42,765 nt of DNA, taken from positions 1 to 42,765 of the IMG/VR virus record IMGVR_UViG_3300017788_000057. One strand, written 5' to 3'. A program made the position numbers and the translations under genes. The number at the start of each line of letters is the position of its first letter. The first letter of the stretch is position 1. The notes below the pieces were generated by a model. That model was not told the DNA's origin, made no database searches, and saw nothing but the letters and a program-made list of their open reading frames with translations. The stretch is from a virus. Below, piece after piece: positions 30,404 through 38,719 of this stretch.

Positions 30404-30428
30404 GCGGCAGGACTAATACTCCTGCCGC
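30404..30428 (+). terminator. Intrinsic terminator at the strand switch
   Basis: GCGGCAGGA and TCCTGCCGC form a 9-bp stem with loop CTAATAC, followed by ACTATTTTTAT. It ends plus-strand virion transcription where it meets the convergent minus-strand block. Confidence 0.85.
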
Positions 30429-30453
30429 ACTATTTTTATAGCACATACGCGGA

Positions 30454-30648
30454 TCACTCCACCGTTACCGGACCGAACCGCGTACGCAAATAGTGCCGCA
30501 GGTATTGTTCGGCCTCAGTCGATGGTGGGCTACTCCATGAGGTATAGAATCTGTCTACGGCCTCCTCAACGTAATAGACCGTATAACGTACTCCCTTGTG
30601 CACTAGGACGACTGTCCCGGTTCTGTATGTCGTGTCACCGCTCATCAC
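30454..30648 (-). CDS. Small hypothetical protein (64 aa)
   Basis: Starts at ATG 30648 or 30645, overlapping the end of the MazG-like gene by about 14 bases. A short beta-type start (TGTVVLVHKGVRYTVYYV) is followed by an acidic, then Tyr/Arg-rich helix. Last gene of the minus-strand block. Unknown function. Confidence 0.6.
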   Translation of the reverse strand: MMSGDTTYRTGTVVLVHKGVRYTVYYVEEAVDRFYTSWSSPPSTEAEQYLRHYLRTRFGPVTVE

Positions 30649-30976
30649 CTGATCCTTTGAGAGTACCTCGTTGTGCTCTACTACGCAGTTTCTCTATGTT
30701 ACTTTCGGCAACTGCACTCAGCGGTATGTCGTGTATATGCACTATAAGCGCCAAAAACCATAAGCAATCGCCAAGCTCTTTTTTAAGTCTATCTAGGAGC
30801 TCAGGCGCTAGTGTCCTTACGCAGGCGCCGTCCTCGGTGTCGTCCCGCACAAATTTTGCATAGATGCCGCACACCTCGCCGACCTCGGCCGCTAGTCCGG
30901 CTGTTAGGTATTCCATACGGCACGCATTAGTCAAAGCCGTTTTCGTCGCTTCGGCTTGGTACAAGTCGCAGTTCAT
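30635..30976 (-). CDS. MazG-like nucleotide pyrophosphohydrolase (113 aa)
   Basis: Contains the MazG fold signature: an E-x-x-E-like helix (LTAGLAAEVGEVCGIYAKFV, residues about 24-43) and a second helix KKELGDCLWFLALIVHIHDI. Glu/Asp residues in both (EVGE, ELGD) would bind the metal. Such enzymes remove pyrophosphate from nucleoside triphosphates, including alarmone-related or modified nucleotides, and phage copies are often linked to delayed host response or dUTP cleaning. Its start lies inside the end of the upstream P-loop gene (50-base overlap). Confidence 0.82.
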   Translation of the reverse strand: MNCDLYQAEATKTALTNACRMEYLTAGLAAEVGEVCGIYAKFVRDDTEDGACVRTLAPELLDRLKKELGDCLWFLALIVHIHDIPLSAVAESNIEKLRSRAQRGTLKGSGDER

Positions 30977-31532
30977 ATTTTTTCCAGATTTGGTTAATCA
31001 CACACGAGAGTGTGCGTGTTCTATCAGCCATCGACAGCGCGTCGAGTATAATATGCGGTATTTCAAATTGCGCCAGTAGCAGCTGAATCATACCGTCAAT
31101 TCGCAGAACTTCATCCCACTTGGGCGTCTCACGGACACCGTCTTCGGCAAGAAGTTCTTTGTGCGGACGCACAAAGACGACTAGATGTTCTCGCAGTTTG
31201 TTTAAGTATTCAAGCGTCTGCGGCTGACGTAACAAGGTCGCCAGCCTGTCTGTATGTCTTGCGGTGTATGCGAGAGAACAGAAGGCGCGATCGGCCACGA
31301 ATGGCGCTTCCATAGAAGCTTCGGCTGTTAATTGTCTATGGAACACTTCTTGTTGATATCGGCCGATAGCGCTCATATCTGTGCGCAGTTTTTCTAGGTC
31401 GGCTTCTTTCTGCGCAAGCACAAGACGCGCCACTTCAGTCAGCATGGGTATGTTGTACGTCTCACTGACCCACCGCGCTAGCGTAGTCTTGCCTGTCGAG
31501 TGCGCGCCTACAAAGTATATGTTAGGTTTCAT
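30927..31532 (-). CDS. P-loop ATPase / NadR-like nucleoside kinase (201 aa)
   Basis: Walker A GAHSTGKTT (9-17) close to the N-terminus, TEVARLVL, a Walker B-like FVADRAFCSLAYTARH (about 79-93) and VVFVRPHKEL. This pattern fits AAA_28 / NadR nicotinamide-riboside kinase-type P-loop proteins. A role in NAD salvage or nucleotide supply is plausible. The family is clear at the P-loop level, the substrate is not. Confidence 0.7.
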   Translation of the reverse strand: MKPNIYFVGAHSTGKTTLARWVSETYNIPMLTEVARLVLAQKEADLEKLRTDMSAIGRYQQEVFHRQLTAEASMEAPFVADRAFCSLAYTARHTDRLATLLRQPQTLEYLNKLREHLVVFVRPHKELLAEDGVRETPKWDEVLRIDGMIQLLLAQFEIPHIILDALSMADRTRTLSCVINQIWKKYELRLVPSRSDENGFD

Positions 31533-31743
31533 GTTTTAGAACCACTTCTGCGTCTAACAACACGTCCGCAGCCAGTTGTCGGCGCATAGCCATAGCACGT
31601 TCCAGTACGTCGTCCGTAAGGGATGCTGACACGGTTGTGTAGTATATACGGTCGTTGGGAAACGGGATTGCAGGCGCCGCGCGCAACTGGTTGAGTAGCA
31701 CTTCCATGTCCCCCAAGAGTTTGTAAAGCGCTCGCGCTTTCAT
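31522..31743 (-). CDS. Small hypothetical protein (73 aa)
   Basis: Helical (KARALYKLLGDMEVLLNQLR) with a central beta turn and an acidic end AEVVLKHET. It overlaps the next downstream gene by 11 bases. No motif. Unknown function. Confidence 0.55.
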   Translation of the reverse strand: MKARALYKLLGDMEVLLNQLRAAPAIPFPNDRIYYTTVSASLTDDVLERAMAMRRQLAADVLLDAEVVLKHET

Positions 31744-31744
31744 G

Positions 31745-32146
31745 TTATGTCTTATATGTTTGTATACCTAACTGCGTGCACAATTGCATGACTGCTTGTA
31801 TGTTCTCATCGACGGTCCCGTCGCTTATACGATTCGTTAATCCGATGAGTATCCTGCTTCCGTTTAACGCTAACCATTTTGATGCGAGGGCACGTTCTTC
31901 GCTAAAATGCCAACACGGTTTTAGTTGTTTGTGCTTATGCAATCTTTTTGGTAGTGTTTCGGGAGCGGAGTCGGCTGGTCGTATAAGCCAGACGTTACGC
32001 ATCTGCCCACAACATACAAACCGCGTATCCTCTGTTACTTCCCAGAACCTCGCCAGATGCGCAGGCCGCGGTGGCGTGTACCAAACAGTACTGCCTACAT
32101 GGAATGTGAGCGGAAAGCCGTATTTGTCGAACTCTTTTTTCAGCAT
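31745..32146 (-). CDS. Hypothetical protein (133 aa)
   Basis: Beta-rich start (GSTVWYTPPRPAHLARFWEV), a CCGQ motif and a helical C-terminus (IQAVMQLCTQLGIQTYKT). Cysteines at residues 45, 46, 79 and 118 are not arranged as a clear zinc site. One base separates it from the previous small gene. Unknown. Confidence 0.6.
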   Translation of the reverse strand: MLKKEFDKYGFPLTFHVGSTVWYTPPRPAHLARFWEVTEDTRFVCCGQMRNVWLIRPADSAPETLPKRLHKHKQLKPCWHFSEERALASKWLALNGSRILIGLTNRISDGTVDENIQAVMQLCTQLGIQTYKT

Positions 32147-32170
32147 GCGGTGGCTACCTCAGTAAATTAG

Positions 32171-32662
32171 TTATCTCGTTTCTTCAAGGCGCTCTAGACG
32201 ACAGCGCATACAAGGCCTGTCTGGCGGGCAGTGGCTAGCGCCGTCGGATTCTCCCCAACCCCCCGCATACTGACAATCTAGCTCAGAGCGTTGCTGTTGT
32301 AGTTGAATTACTTTTTTGTGCGCCACATCACGCTCTCGTCTGGCGTTATTCAACATGGCAACCAAGCGTCTAGCTACATCGAGTACGACAGGATCTCCGA
32401 AACACCCATCTGCTTCGACAGCTCCTCCCAGCAGCTCTATGACAGAGGAGATGGTCGCATTAGCGGTGTCGAGGTTTTTTTGCTGCGCATGCAGCTTGTC
32501 CCTCAAACGATCTACAACAGCCATCCGCACATCAAGTTCGTTCGCGACAGCTTCTAACCTAGCCACAGCGTTCTTGGCACTAGGACAATGGATTTCTAAA
32601 AATACTCGCTGTTCGCGCACATCACGCGACCAATCATCTGCAGTAATGCTGCGTTTCGGCAT
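32171..32662 (-). CDS. Coiled-coil hypothetical protein with C-terminal Cys motif (163 aa)
   Basis: Residues about 30-125 are a long charged helix with LRDKLHAQQKNLDTANATIS and ARRERDVAHKKVIQLQQQRS, probably a coiled coil. The C-terminal tail contains CQYAGG, CPPDRPCMRCRLERLEE, which may form a small zinc knuckle. Upstream 32663-32698 has no gene and carries the 15-base repeat described in the findings. Function unknown. Confidence 0.58.
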   Translation of the reverse strand: MPKRSITADDWSRDVREQRVFLEIHCPSAKNAVARLEAVANELDVRMAVVDRLRDKLHAQQKNLDTANATISSVIELLGGAVEADGCFGDPVVLDVARRLVAMLNNARRERDVAHKKVIQLQQQRSELDCQYAGGWGESDGASHCPPDRPCMRCRLERLEETR

Positions 32663-32698
32663 AAAGAAGTACCCATATACTTATGACACAAAAATACG

Positions 32699-33562
32699 CT
32701 AATCGCACATAGACGGAGCTTGGTTGCGTATGAAGCGCCACAACTTATAAAGCGCTTTTGCTTTTATCTGGCGTATCTTTTCTCGCGGAATATGCAGCTC
32801 CTCTGCCAGCTCGTCGAAAGTCTTTTCGACACCGTTCAGCGCGTAACGTCCCTCTATAATCCTAGCCTCTTGTTTAGTTAGCACACGAAGCGCTGATTTT
32901 AACAAAGTCCGTTGTTCGGCTGAATACAGATCATCGATCACTTCTTCCTGCACAGGCTCTATCACGAACGCAGAATCGACTGCTACAAAATCCGTGGTCT
33001 CCGTGTCCAATGTATCTAACGAAATGCGAAGGCGTTGCTGATCTTCTTTGAACTGTGTTATCTCATCCTCTGTCCAACCGAGTTCCCAAAACAAATCCTC
33101 GTCATCAACTAAGCGCCCTTCTTTTATGTAACTGTTTTTAAGTTTCCTGTATTGCTGATGTAGCGTTCTGTACCGAATAATCTTTTGTTCGGCAAACCGG
33201 ACTTCCGATCGGATTTTAGCCAGTATCCACCAATTCGCATACGTGGAAAAACGTACGCCTTTGTCTATGTCAAACATATTTAACGCGTAAACCATACCCG
33301 ACACGCCCGCACTTATACAGTCCATCATTTTAGGATCTTCTAGTTTCGTGAACTTTTTTGCGGTATGTATGACAAGACGAATATTACTACATATGAATAA
33401 GTCTTTAGCGGCCTGCTGTTCTGGTGTCAGAAGCCACTCCTTTGCGTCCGGCGGTACGCCCTCTGGCGGCGTTTTTATTACACGCAGCAGCCGATACTCT
33501 TCTTCTGGCGTAAGGAGCGGGTATTCTTTGAATTGCGCTATGTATTGCTGTACTTCAATCAT
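32699..33562 (-). CDS. RNA polymerase sigma-70-family factor
   Basis: 287 residues. Region 2 is clear: FICSNIRLVIHTAKKFTKLE, MMDCISAGVSGMVYALNMFD and KGVRFSTYANWWILAKIRSE (about 55-115), including the -10 recognition helix. Region 4 at the C-terminus has LTKQEARIIEGRYALNG, TFDELAEELHIPREKIRQIK and ALYKLWRFIRN, a helix-turn-helix for the -35 box. The N-terminal 45 residues read LLTPEEEYRLLRVIK like region 1.2. A phage sigma that redirects host RNA polymerase, for example to middle or late genes, is the expected role. It overlaps the upstream gene by eight bases. Confidence 0.92.
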   Translation of the reverse strand: MIEVQQYIAQFKEYPLLTPEEEYRLLRVIKTPPEGVPPDAKEWLLTPEQQAAKDLFICSNIRLVIHTAKKFTKLEDPKMMDCISAGVSGMVYALNMFDIDKGVRFSTYANWWILAKIRSEVRFAEQKIIRYRTLHQQYRKLKNSYIKEGRLVDDEDLFWELGWTEDEITQFKEDQQRLRISLDTLDTETTDFVAVDSAFVIEPVQEEVIDDLYSAEQRTLLKSALRVLTKQEARIIEGRYALNGVEKTFDELAEELHIPREKIRQIKAKALYKLWRFIRNQAPSMCD

Positions 33563-33947
33563 ATAGTTGCTTTATTCTTTTTAAGAAATAGTTACGAATG
33601 TCATCCACACGTATGGTAGGAATACCGAATAGAACAAAATCGAATTGTTTAGCATAGATAGTACTTGCTTCGGCTTCTGCCCAACTGCCGGGTATGTTTA
33701 GACCTGTTGTTATCTCTTTTAGTTTTGCGAGAATGTTTACCATCTCGTGCGTAGTTAGTCTGCTTATAAGTATTATTAGTCGAGACGTCTCGGCGTCGGT
33801 CTTGACTACGGCATGCTTTATGGTAGAGGATTTGTTACCCAAAGGCTCTTCCGTAAACTGAACCGCGAGGCCGCCGATTGACGCTTGTTCATCGAGGCCG
33901 TTAATGCTTGCGAAAGCTCTATTGATGTCTTCGGTTGATTTTCGCAT
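33555..33947 (-). CDS. Hypothetical protein (130 aa)
   Basis: An alpha/beta protein (DAETSRLIILISRLTTHEMV, then LNIPGSWAEAEASTIYAKQF and FVLFGIPTIRVDDIRNYFLK). Its end overlaps the sigma-factor start by eight bases, and its start lies 130 bases inside the preceding gene. No family recognised; a partner of the sigma factor is one possibility from position. Confidence 0.55.
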   Translation of the reverse strand: MRKSTEDINRAFASINGLDEQASIGGLAVQFTEEPLGNKSSTIKHAVVKTDAETSRLIILISRLTTHEMVNILAKLKEITTGLNIPGSWAEAEASTIYAKQFDFVLFGIPTIRVDDIRNYFLKRIKQLYD

Positions 33948-34399
33948 GATTCTGTATGTATGTAAAATAAAAAGTCGTGAATAATGTCAGCACCTACGCT
34001 AAAAAACGCGGTCCAGTCGTATACAGACTTGGTAGATAATGAGTAGCTGCATAGATAGCTGACTAAAGCAGCTACATCAATGTCTTTCTCCCAAGCCAAG
34101 TCGCGTAAGTCTTCTAACCAAGGGCCGGGTAGTCGTACGCCTATAGGCGCTGTATCTCCAATGAGTCTGTATTTTTTAGGAATCGTCTTGAACGCACCTA
34201 GCGCAAGCGCGTGTTTGAAACAAAAAGAAAATACGGCGCTCTGCCGTCGGTCAGCATAATACGCTACTGCTTTCAGCTTGTGTGCGACAAATTTAGAGAT
34301 AAACAGCTGTTTTTTAATACCGTAGACTTCTTGCCTAGGATAGCGTACAACACGTTTAGCTAACTCTGTCGAATCGTCCATGACACGCGGTACATTCAT
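33818..34399 (-). CDS. Hypothetical protein (193 aa)
   Basis: Start at ATG 34399 or at 34381 (MDDSTELAKRVV). The basic first 100 residues contain KKQLFISKFVAHKLKAVAYY and ADRRQSAVFSFCFKHALALG, perhaps a DNA-contacting helical part. Its Ser/Lys-rich C-terminus overlaps the 130-residue gene by about 130 bases in another frame, a long overlap, so the very end may be poorly conserved. Unknown function. Confidence 0.52.
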   Translation of the reverse strand: MNVPRVMDDSTELAKRVVRYPRQEVYGIKKQLFISKFVAHKLKAVAYYADRRQSAVFSFCFKHALALGAFKTIPKKYRLIGDTAPIGVRLPGPWLEDLRDLAWEKDIDVAALVSYLCSYSLSTKSVYDWTAFFSVGADIIHDFLFYIHTESCENQPKTSIELSQALTASMNKRQSAASRFSLRKSLWVTNPLP

Positions 34400-34556
34400 A
34401 TGTATACACAGATGAGGTTAGATCGGCTACTTTACTCATCTCTTGAATAGTTGGACTGTCGCGTACATCTCTAGACCTCTTCACAAGCATGTGAAGAAGT
34501 ATGACATCATCATGACCGCAAAATGGACAAGTTATTGCTCCGTATTTACTTAACAT
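34356..34556 (-). CDS. Zinc-ribbon protein (66 aa)
   Basis: Two knuckles, CPFCG (residues 10-14) and CTACHGRFD (about 55-63), form a classical rubredoxin-like zinc ribbon separated by about 40 residues. Small ribbons next to replication genes usually act as nucleic-acid or protein adapters. It overlaps the RuvC-like gene by 11 bases. Confidence 0.72.
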   Translation of the reverse strand: MLSKYGAITCPFCGHDDVILLHMLVKRSRDVRDSPTIQEMSKVADLTSSVYTYECTACHGRFDRVS

Positions 34557-35121
34557 GTTTACTTATTTGGCGCGCGGCGCGTTTTTTCTTTTTTGGTTTT
34601 AGCGGCGTATTGTGTGTCGCCCATACGGCGACACCTAGGCCGATAGCGTCTACTATGTCCTGGTCTCTAGGCAAGAAGCCGTACGGTCTCCCTTTGTCTA
34701 TTATTTGATCCATAAACTTTTTGTTGACGGCTTCTCGCAAAGCGGCCTTGTCCTGACTCACGTCCCATATACTACGAACGACATTTGCGGGCAACATTTT
34801 GATATTGTTAGGATCTTTACAACCGTACGCAGATAGTACAGCACCTATCGCGTAAGCGACTTTAATCATGCTGTCGAGATTTCGAGCACCGCGGTTAATG
34901 CGCAGCTCTTCTACAGCAACTATGTCAATGTGGTCGCCTATCTTCTCTAGCGTTTTGTGATGAAGTGCGTGTAATCTCCGCGGAAGCTCGCCTTTTAGAT
35001 TCCAGCAACCCCAATCTAGCAGTGTTATGTCTTGTCCATTAAACTGCATCAGTGCATAACCGGCCTTAATGGTTGCTGAATCAATCGCCAGTACGGTCGT
35101 TTTAGTCATCTGTTCCTCCAA
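34546..35121 (-). CDS. RuvC-like Holliday junction resolvase (191 aa)
   Basis: ATG 35121 or 35109 (MTKTTVLAID). An RNase H-fold pattern: first catalytic Asp14 in VLAIDSATIKAGYAL, Glu71/72 in DIVAVEELRINRGARNLDS, and the last acidic pair in RDQDIVDAIGLGVAVW (about 152-167). The basic C-terminus (KPKKKKRAARQISKHVK) would bind DNA. RuvC enzymes cut four-way junctions made during recombination-dependent replication and clear branches before packaging. The acidic set and spacing fit the family well. Confidence 0.82.
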   Translation of the reverse strand: MEEQMTKTTVLAIDSATIKAGYALMQFNGQDITLLDWGCWNLKGELPRRLHALHHKTLEKIGDHIDIVAVEELRINRGARNLDSMIKVAYAIGAVLSAYGCKDPNNIKMLPANVVRSIWDVSQDKAALREAVNKKFMDQIIDKGRPYGFLPRDQDIVDAIGLGVAVWATHNTPLKPKKKKRAARQISKHVK

Positions 35122-35492
35122 GGACGCGTAGCATCTAGCAGCGCGTCACGTTTTGATGGCGGTACCATATGCAGAGGCACCTCTACTCTAGGCGTCGGTA
35201 TTTTACTATACGACGTGTTAAATAGCTTGAGTAATCCTGTGTATATATCTTTTGGACCTATCTCTAAGTCAATAACGGCGTCCCCGTTCGCTTGCTCATC
35301 GAACATAAATCTGGGTATCCTTAATGAGGTCGGCGCATCATAGGGTGTCAGGTAGTGTGTGAACAGATTCTCTGTACCGTCGGTCTCTTGCGTCAGTTTA
35401 AAATACATAAACCAGCCGTGAACCAGTCCTCCGGATGCTTGTACCTCGACTTTTTTTATAACAAAAGTCCAGCCTTCGTTTAGTGTGTGCAT
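35106..35492 (-). CDS. Hypothetical protein (128 aa)
   Basis: A beta-rich protein (EGWTFVIKKVEVQASGGLVH, GWFMYFKLTQETDGTEN) with VEVPLHMVPPSKRD near the end. It overlaps the RuvC-like gene by 16 bases, so it is translated with it. A single-strand DNA binding or accessory role is possible from context, but no OB-fold signature can be asserted. Confidence 0.55.
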   Translation of the reverse strand: MHTLNEGWTFVIKKVEVQASGGLVHGWFMYFKLTQETDGTENLFTHYLTPYDAPTSLRIPRFMFDEQANGDAVIDLEIGPKDIYTGLLKLFNTSYSKIPTPRVEVPLHMVPPSKRDALLDATRPWRNR

Positions 35493-35520
35493 GTATTAAG
35501 TAAATGTTTAAGCTAAAAAT

Positions 35521-35540
35521 AAAGCAACGCTTGTTGCTTT
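35521..35540 (-). terminator. Intrinsic terminator, minus strand
   Basis: On the minus strand AAAGCAAC and GTTGCTTT form a stem with loop AAGC, followed directly by ATTTTT. It lies just after the stop of the gene at 35559-36788 and before the RuvC-like operon. Confidence 0.82.
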
Positions 35541-35558
35541 ACTTTTAGCAGGATGTGC

Positions 35559-36788
35559 TCACGGCAAAAGTCCGGCATCGGTCAGCCGTAAGCGTAAATA
35601 GTCAAGCAGTATTGCGGGGCTGGCCATCTCACCGTACTGTTCTTTAATTTGTGAGCTGCTTGCTGCAATGCCTTGGCGAGTATCGAGTTTGTGGTAGATT
35701 ATCTCTTTTGTGTATTCGGCAATAAGCTCCTGCGTGTCAGCAAGTTCAGCTGTTTCGTCAGGAACCGCCTCGTCCGATCTAGCAGCGACCGTTTGCGGTG
35801 CACCAGGCACACTGATGTCGTACACAGCATCAACCGTACCCAACGTCTCCGCCGCTTCTTCGTAGGAAGAAGCCAGAACGATGTTGACGCCCTCCAGGGA
35901 TCTGTCGGCGTATAGCCTGGTGTAAGGAACAACACCAAGGTTTTCTTTTGTATAGCCGGCCGTCGGCTCGGCTATAAACACCACCTTGATACCTGGGACC
36001 ATGCGCTCGGCGATCTCTTTAAATCTCGCTAAGCCGTAATTCCTACGGACATCCTCAGAGTTTGTTGCAATCTCCGTGATCCGCGCCTCCAGTGCGGAAC
36101 GAACCACACTACCGGCACCGAGTATGCCGGTCGCCTCTTCGATAGTGTTGATGAAGTTGAGTACGTGAGCTTTGTCATCTGCCGTCAGCCTTATGGTCAA
36201 GGCCTCCAGCTGTTCTGGGTCGTCTTCCGCTTTATTAGCAGCAATCTCTGCCTTGAGCAGTTTAGTGATCCCGGTCTCTGTTAACGCAAACTCGCCCGCG
36301 GCAGCAACTAAGGGTAACCATGTATCAACACTTTGCGCGGTGATTAAGCCTGTTTTTATGCCAGGGACAAGCGCACCGAATTTGCTCCACGAGATAGCGT
36401 TGTCGCCTACAAGCAGACTACTCGGTAGACCTAGCTCTATAAACGCGGCCCAACGCGCCGCTAGTGCAGAGGCACGCGGACCGCTTATACGAATCTTGTT
36501 TTCTACGTATTCTGCAAATGTCGCGTAGCCGGCATTGAGATGCGCTCGCGTCTCCTTCAAGACGAATAGTGCATAAGACAGCTTTGCTTCTCCTTTGTCT
36601 TTTTCAGAAGCAAGCGCGAGAGCTACTTGCTCTGCTGTCGCGGCATCTAGCTCATTGGAAAATTGCTCGGCTTTATCGGCTTTAAGTACATTGGCCGCAT
36701 CAGCCAATCTGCGGCGCATAAGCGCTTGCTCGGCGTTGAGCGTGTCTGTACCATAGAGCGCCGGTAATAGGTTATCTTGAGTAGTCAT
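35559..36788 (-). CDS. Hypothetical protein, Ala/Glu-rich (409 aa)
   Basis: Residues 1-60 are helical and charged (RRRLADAANVLKADKAEQFS). A central helical region has YALFVLKETRAHLNAGYATF and AEYVENKIRISGPRASALAA. A later part (about 250-300) has FKEIAERMVPGIKVVFIAEP then VPYTRLYADRSLEGVNIVLA, an alpha/beta look. It ends RLRLTDAGLLP after acidic coils. Its start overlaps the nuclease stop (ATGA). No motif recognised; its place among recombination genes suggests a replication accessory. Confidence 0.6.
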   Translation of the reverse strand: MTTQDNLLPALYGTDTLNAEQALMRRRLADAANVLKADKAEQFSNELDAATAEQVALALASEKDKGEAKLSYALFVLKETRAHLNAGYATFAEYVENKIRISGPRASALAARWAAFIELGLPSSLLVGDNAISWSKFGALVPGIKTGLITAQSVDTWLPLVAAAGEFALTETGITKLLKAEIAANKAEDDPEQLEALTIRLTADDKAHVLNFINTIEEATGILGAGSVVRSALEARITEIATNSEDVRRNYGLARFKEIAERMVPGIKVVFIAEPTAGYTKENLGVVPYTRLYADRSLEGVNIVLASSYEEAAETLGTVDAVYDISVPGAPQTVAARSDEAVPDETAELADTQELIAEYTKEIIYHKLDTRQGIAASSSQIKEQYGEMASPAILLDYLRLRLTDAGLLP

Positions 36789-37771
36789 TTTTTAGGGAAA
36801 CATGTGTCTTTTAGCGGGCAGCGTAACGCTAGAACGTTCGTCGCACTTGTGCATTTAGGTGGAGCTAGCATAAAGCTGCCGCTAGCTACAGCATTTTTCG
36901 CGGTTAGAGCTTGCTGATGTAATTGTTCGTACGCAGACGCGGTGTATGGTTCGTGGTATACCTTTGTCGCAAAAGTATCGCGCTCTACGTAAAGAATAAT
37001 TAGGCCACCAAAATCACTCGCGGGTAATGGTAGCACACCAGCTAGACTTTCGTCAAGTAACATTTTGCTATAAACGTGTCCTTGATATATGTGCGAGGCA
37101 ACCGGCAGCCGTGACGTAGTTGTTTTTATAATCCGCCAGGATTCTTCGGTAGGGTGTTTTGTTGTATACGTTGCGCCGAACGCGTCAGCCGTTACGGATT
37201 TTATCTCTAGCGTGTACCACAGTTTATCACACCAGATACCGTCGACCAAGCCTGTTATAGCATACGCGTCGTCATCTAACGGATTTGAGTAAACATACCG
37301 CTCTACATAAGTCCACGCATTTTCATCTCGATGCGTCATGTCGGCGCACCGCTGTGTAGTGCTGCGGCCCTCCGCATCCGTCACTGTAATCGTCGACGGA
37401 CACGTGTAGTCAGGATAAACGCTGTTCTTCACCTCTCGGTGACATGTACGGCAGCGCCATGTGCCGAATAGCTTGCCCGTTTTTGCCAACAGGTTTTGCT
37501 GCACAGTTTTGTGTGCGTTATTACCTGATTCAAACAAGCGTAAGGCTGCCACATCTGCTGGCGCCATTCTAGGCACGAAGTCGTTTAATCGCTCGTATGC
37601 TTTGAATCTTGTGCAGACACTCCCTCCAGGAGAAAACCTGCGGCCAGCTTTACGGCCTGCTTCGCGAGAAACCAGTACGTCGTTAATGGCTTTATTTATG
37701 TCTGGTGCTGTGTACGCACAACGCTTTTTATAGTCAACAAGTTCACTTAATTTTTCAATGAGCTTATCCAT
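36785..37771 (-). CDS. Cas4/RecB-like PD-(D/E)XK exonuclease (328 aa)
   Basis: Nuclease pattern: GLVDGIWCDKLWYTLEIKSV gives the acidic Asp and E-x-K of the PD-(D/E)XK core, followed by HIYQGHVYSKML, the usual Gln-containing QhxxY helix. Cysteines near the N-terminus (SVCTRF) and a C-terminal set (PPKCTS, ALRCPLKDTCF) resemble the four-cysteine iron-sulphur cluster of Cas4 and AddB. A CRTCHRE...CPS zinc-like insertion lies in the middle. Such enzymes resect DNA ends. No CRISPR array is present, so a recombination role is most likely. Confidence 0.8.
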   Translation of the reverse strand: MDKLIEKLSELVDYKKRCAYTAPDINKAINDVLVSREAGRKAGRRFSPGGSVCTRFKAYERLNDFVPRMAPADVAALRLFESGNNAHKTVQQNLLAKTGKLFGTWRCRTCHREVKNSVYPDYTCPSTITVTDAEGRSTTQRCADMTHRDENAWTYVERYVYSNPLDDDAYAITGLVDGIWCDKLWYTLEIKSVTADAFGATYTTKHPTEESWRIIKTTTSRLPVASHIYQGHVYSKMLLDESLAGVLPLPASDFGGLIILYVERDTFATKVYHEPYTASAYEQLHQQALTAKNAVASGSFMLAPPKCTSATNVLALRCPLKDTCFPKK

Positions 37772-37932
37772 AATGTTATCTCTTCGAGAAGCGCGGCATA
37801 CTCTTTATCAGGGAATTCACGCTCGAAGTTCTTTACTCGAATACGCCACACGCCCTGTAGTTGACGTACGCTTATATCTTTTGTCCCGAGTAGCGTGCAT
37901 AGATCCAGAAACAGCGGCAAGTGTTTAGACAT
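37747..37932 (-). CDS. Small hypothetical protein (61 aa)
   Basis: ATG 37932 (MSKHLPLFLDLCTLLGTKDI) is chosen because the longer frame overlaps the kinase gene. It looks helical with SVRQLQGVWRIRVKNFEREF and an acidic tail. It overlaps both neighbours by a few bases. Unknown function. Confidence 0.5.
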   Translation of the reverse strand: MSKHLPLFLDLCTLLGTKDISVRQLQGVWRIRVKNFEREFPDKEYAALLEEITLWISSLKN

Positions 37933-38719
37933 CACACACCTTCTTCGCAATAGCAGCCGCCATATTTGCGGAAGTGTCTGAGAAAGCTGATAGCGCCATT
38001 CGGTCAGGGAATCGTTCACGTAACCAATCAATGTGCCTTGTTGCGAAGAAGGGTGCTTTGCTGTTCAGACAATCTAATGATGCACGGCCTTCCTCGCCGC
38101 CCAGCGCCATATACAGGTCCATAAAATGTTTTCCAAGTCTGTCTTGATTAAGACCGTCAAAAACGTCTGCGCGCTGAGGCACACACCCATGAGCCGCTGT
38201 GTCAAGAAATATTAATAAAGAATGTTTATGTACCGGATTTGCTTCTGCTACTGTCCTTAATATGGCACACATTATGTTGCGCTGGTGAACTACCTGTGGT
38301 AAGTCTGCTTTGTCCAGCGCATACGGATAAAGAATCTGATACACAATAGTAGACAAAAGCTCTCTATCGATAACAAATACCGGTTGCGCTTTTCGTTTAT
38401 ATACAGCAGCTACAGCCGGCGAACCTAGTAGCGCATTAAATCCGTAATTGAAATCCGCAGTGATGTGTAGCAGATTTGTTAGCGGCGGAATCGTTTGCTT
38501 GTAGCCGGAACGCCAGGATACTTCGTTTGCCGCGCTATCTAGCGTCGGTCTTTCTGCGTTCTGTGCTAGGAAAAAATTACGAAACCCGTCGATGCCGTCA
38601 GAAGGGAACCGGAGGTAATAACCCTCATACCCGGCGTATTTACTTATTTCGGTAGCCAGTGCTCTAGCGAGGGTCGTTTTTCCTGCGCCATCGCCGCCTT
38701 CAATAACTACAGTTTTCAT
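37925..38719 (-). CDS. Thymidylate kinase-like dNMP kinase (264 aa)
   Basis: Walker A GGDGAGKTT (8-16) at the N-terminus, FPSDG and NFFLAQ in the nucleoside-binding part, ADFNYGFN, and the DR motif FVIDRELLSTIVYQ (about 112-125), then HKHSLLIFLDTAA. Thymidylate kinases use the DR-Y/x-x-S-x-x-x-Y motif to hold dTMP. At 264 residues it is longer than the usual 200-220. It would supply dTTP precursors for phage replication. Confidence 0.8.
   Translation of the reverse strand: MKTVVIEGGDGAGKTTLARALATEISKYAGYEGYYLRFPSDGIDGFRNFFLAQNAERPTLDSAANEVSWRSGYKQTIPPLTNLLHITADFNYGFNALLGSPAVAAVYKRKAQPVFVIDRELLSTIVYQILYPYALDKADLPQVVHQRNIMCAILRTVAEANPVHKHSLLIFLDTAAHGCVPQRADVFDGLNQDRLGKHFMDLYMALGGEEGRASLDCLNSKAPFFATRHIDWLRERFPDRMALSAFSDTSANMAAAIAKKVCDV

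Noticed and set aside
36785-37771. A CRISPR-Cas adaptation role for the Cas4-like nuclease
   Set aside because: No cas1, cas2 or repeat array is present in the window; the neighbours are recombination genes, so a RecB-type role is simpler.
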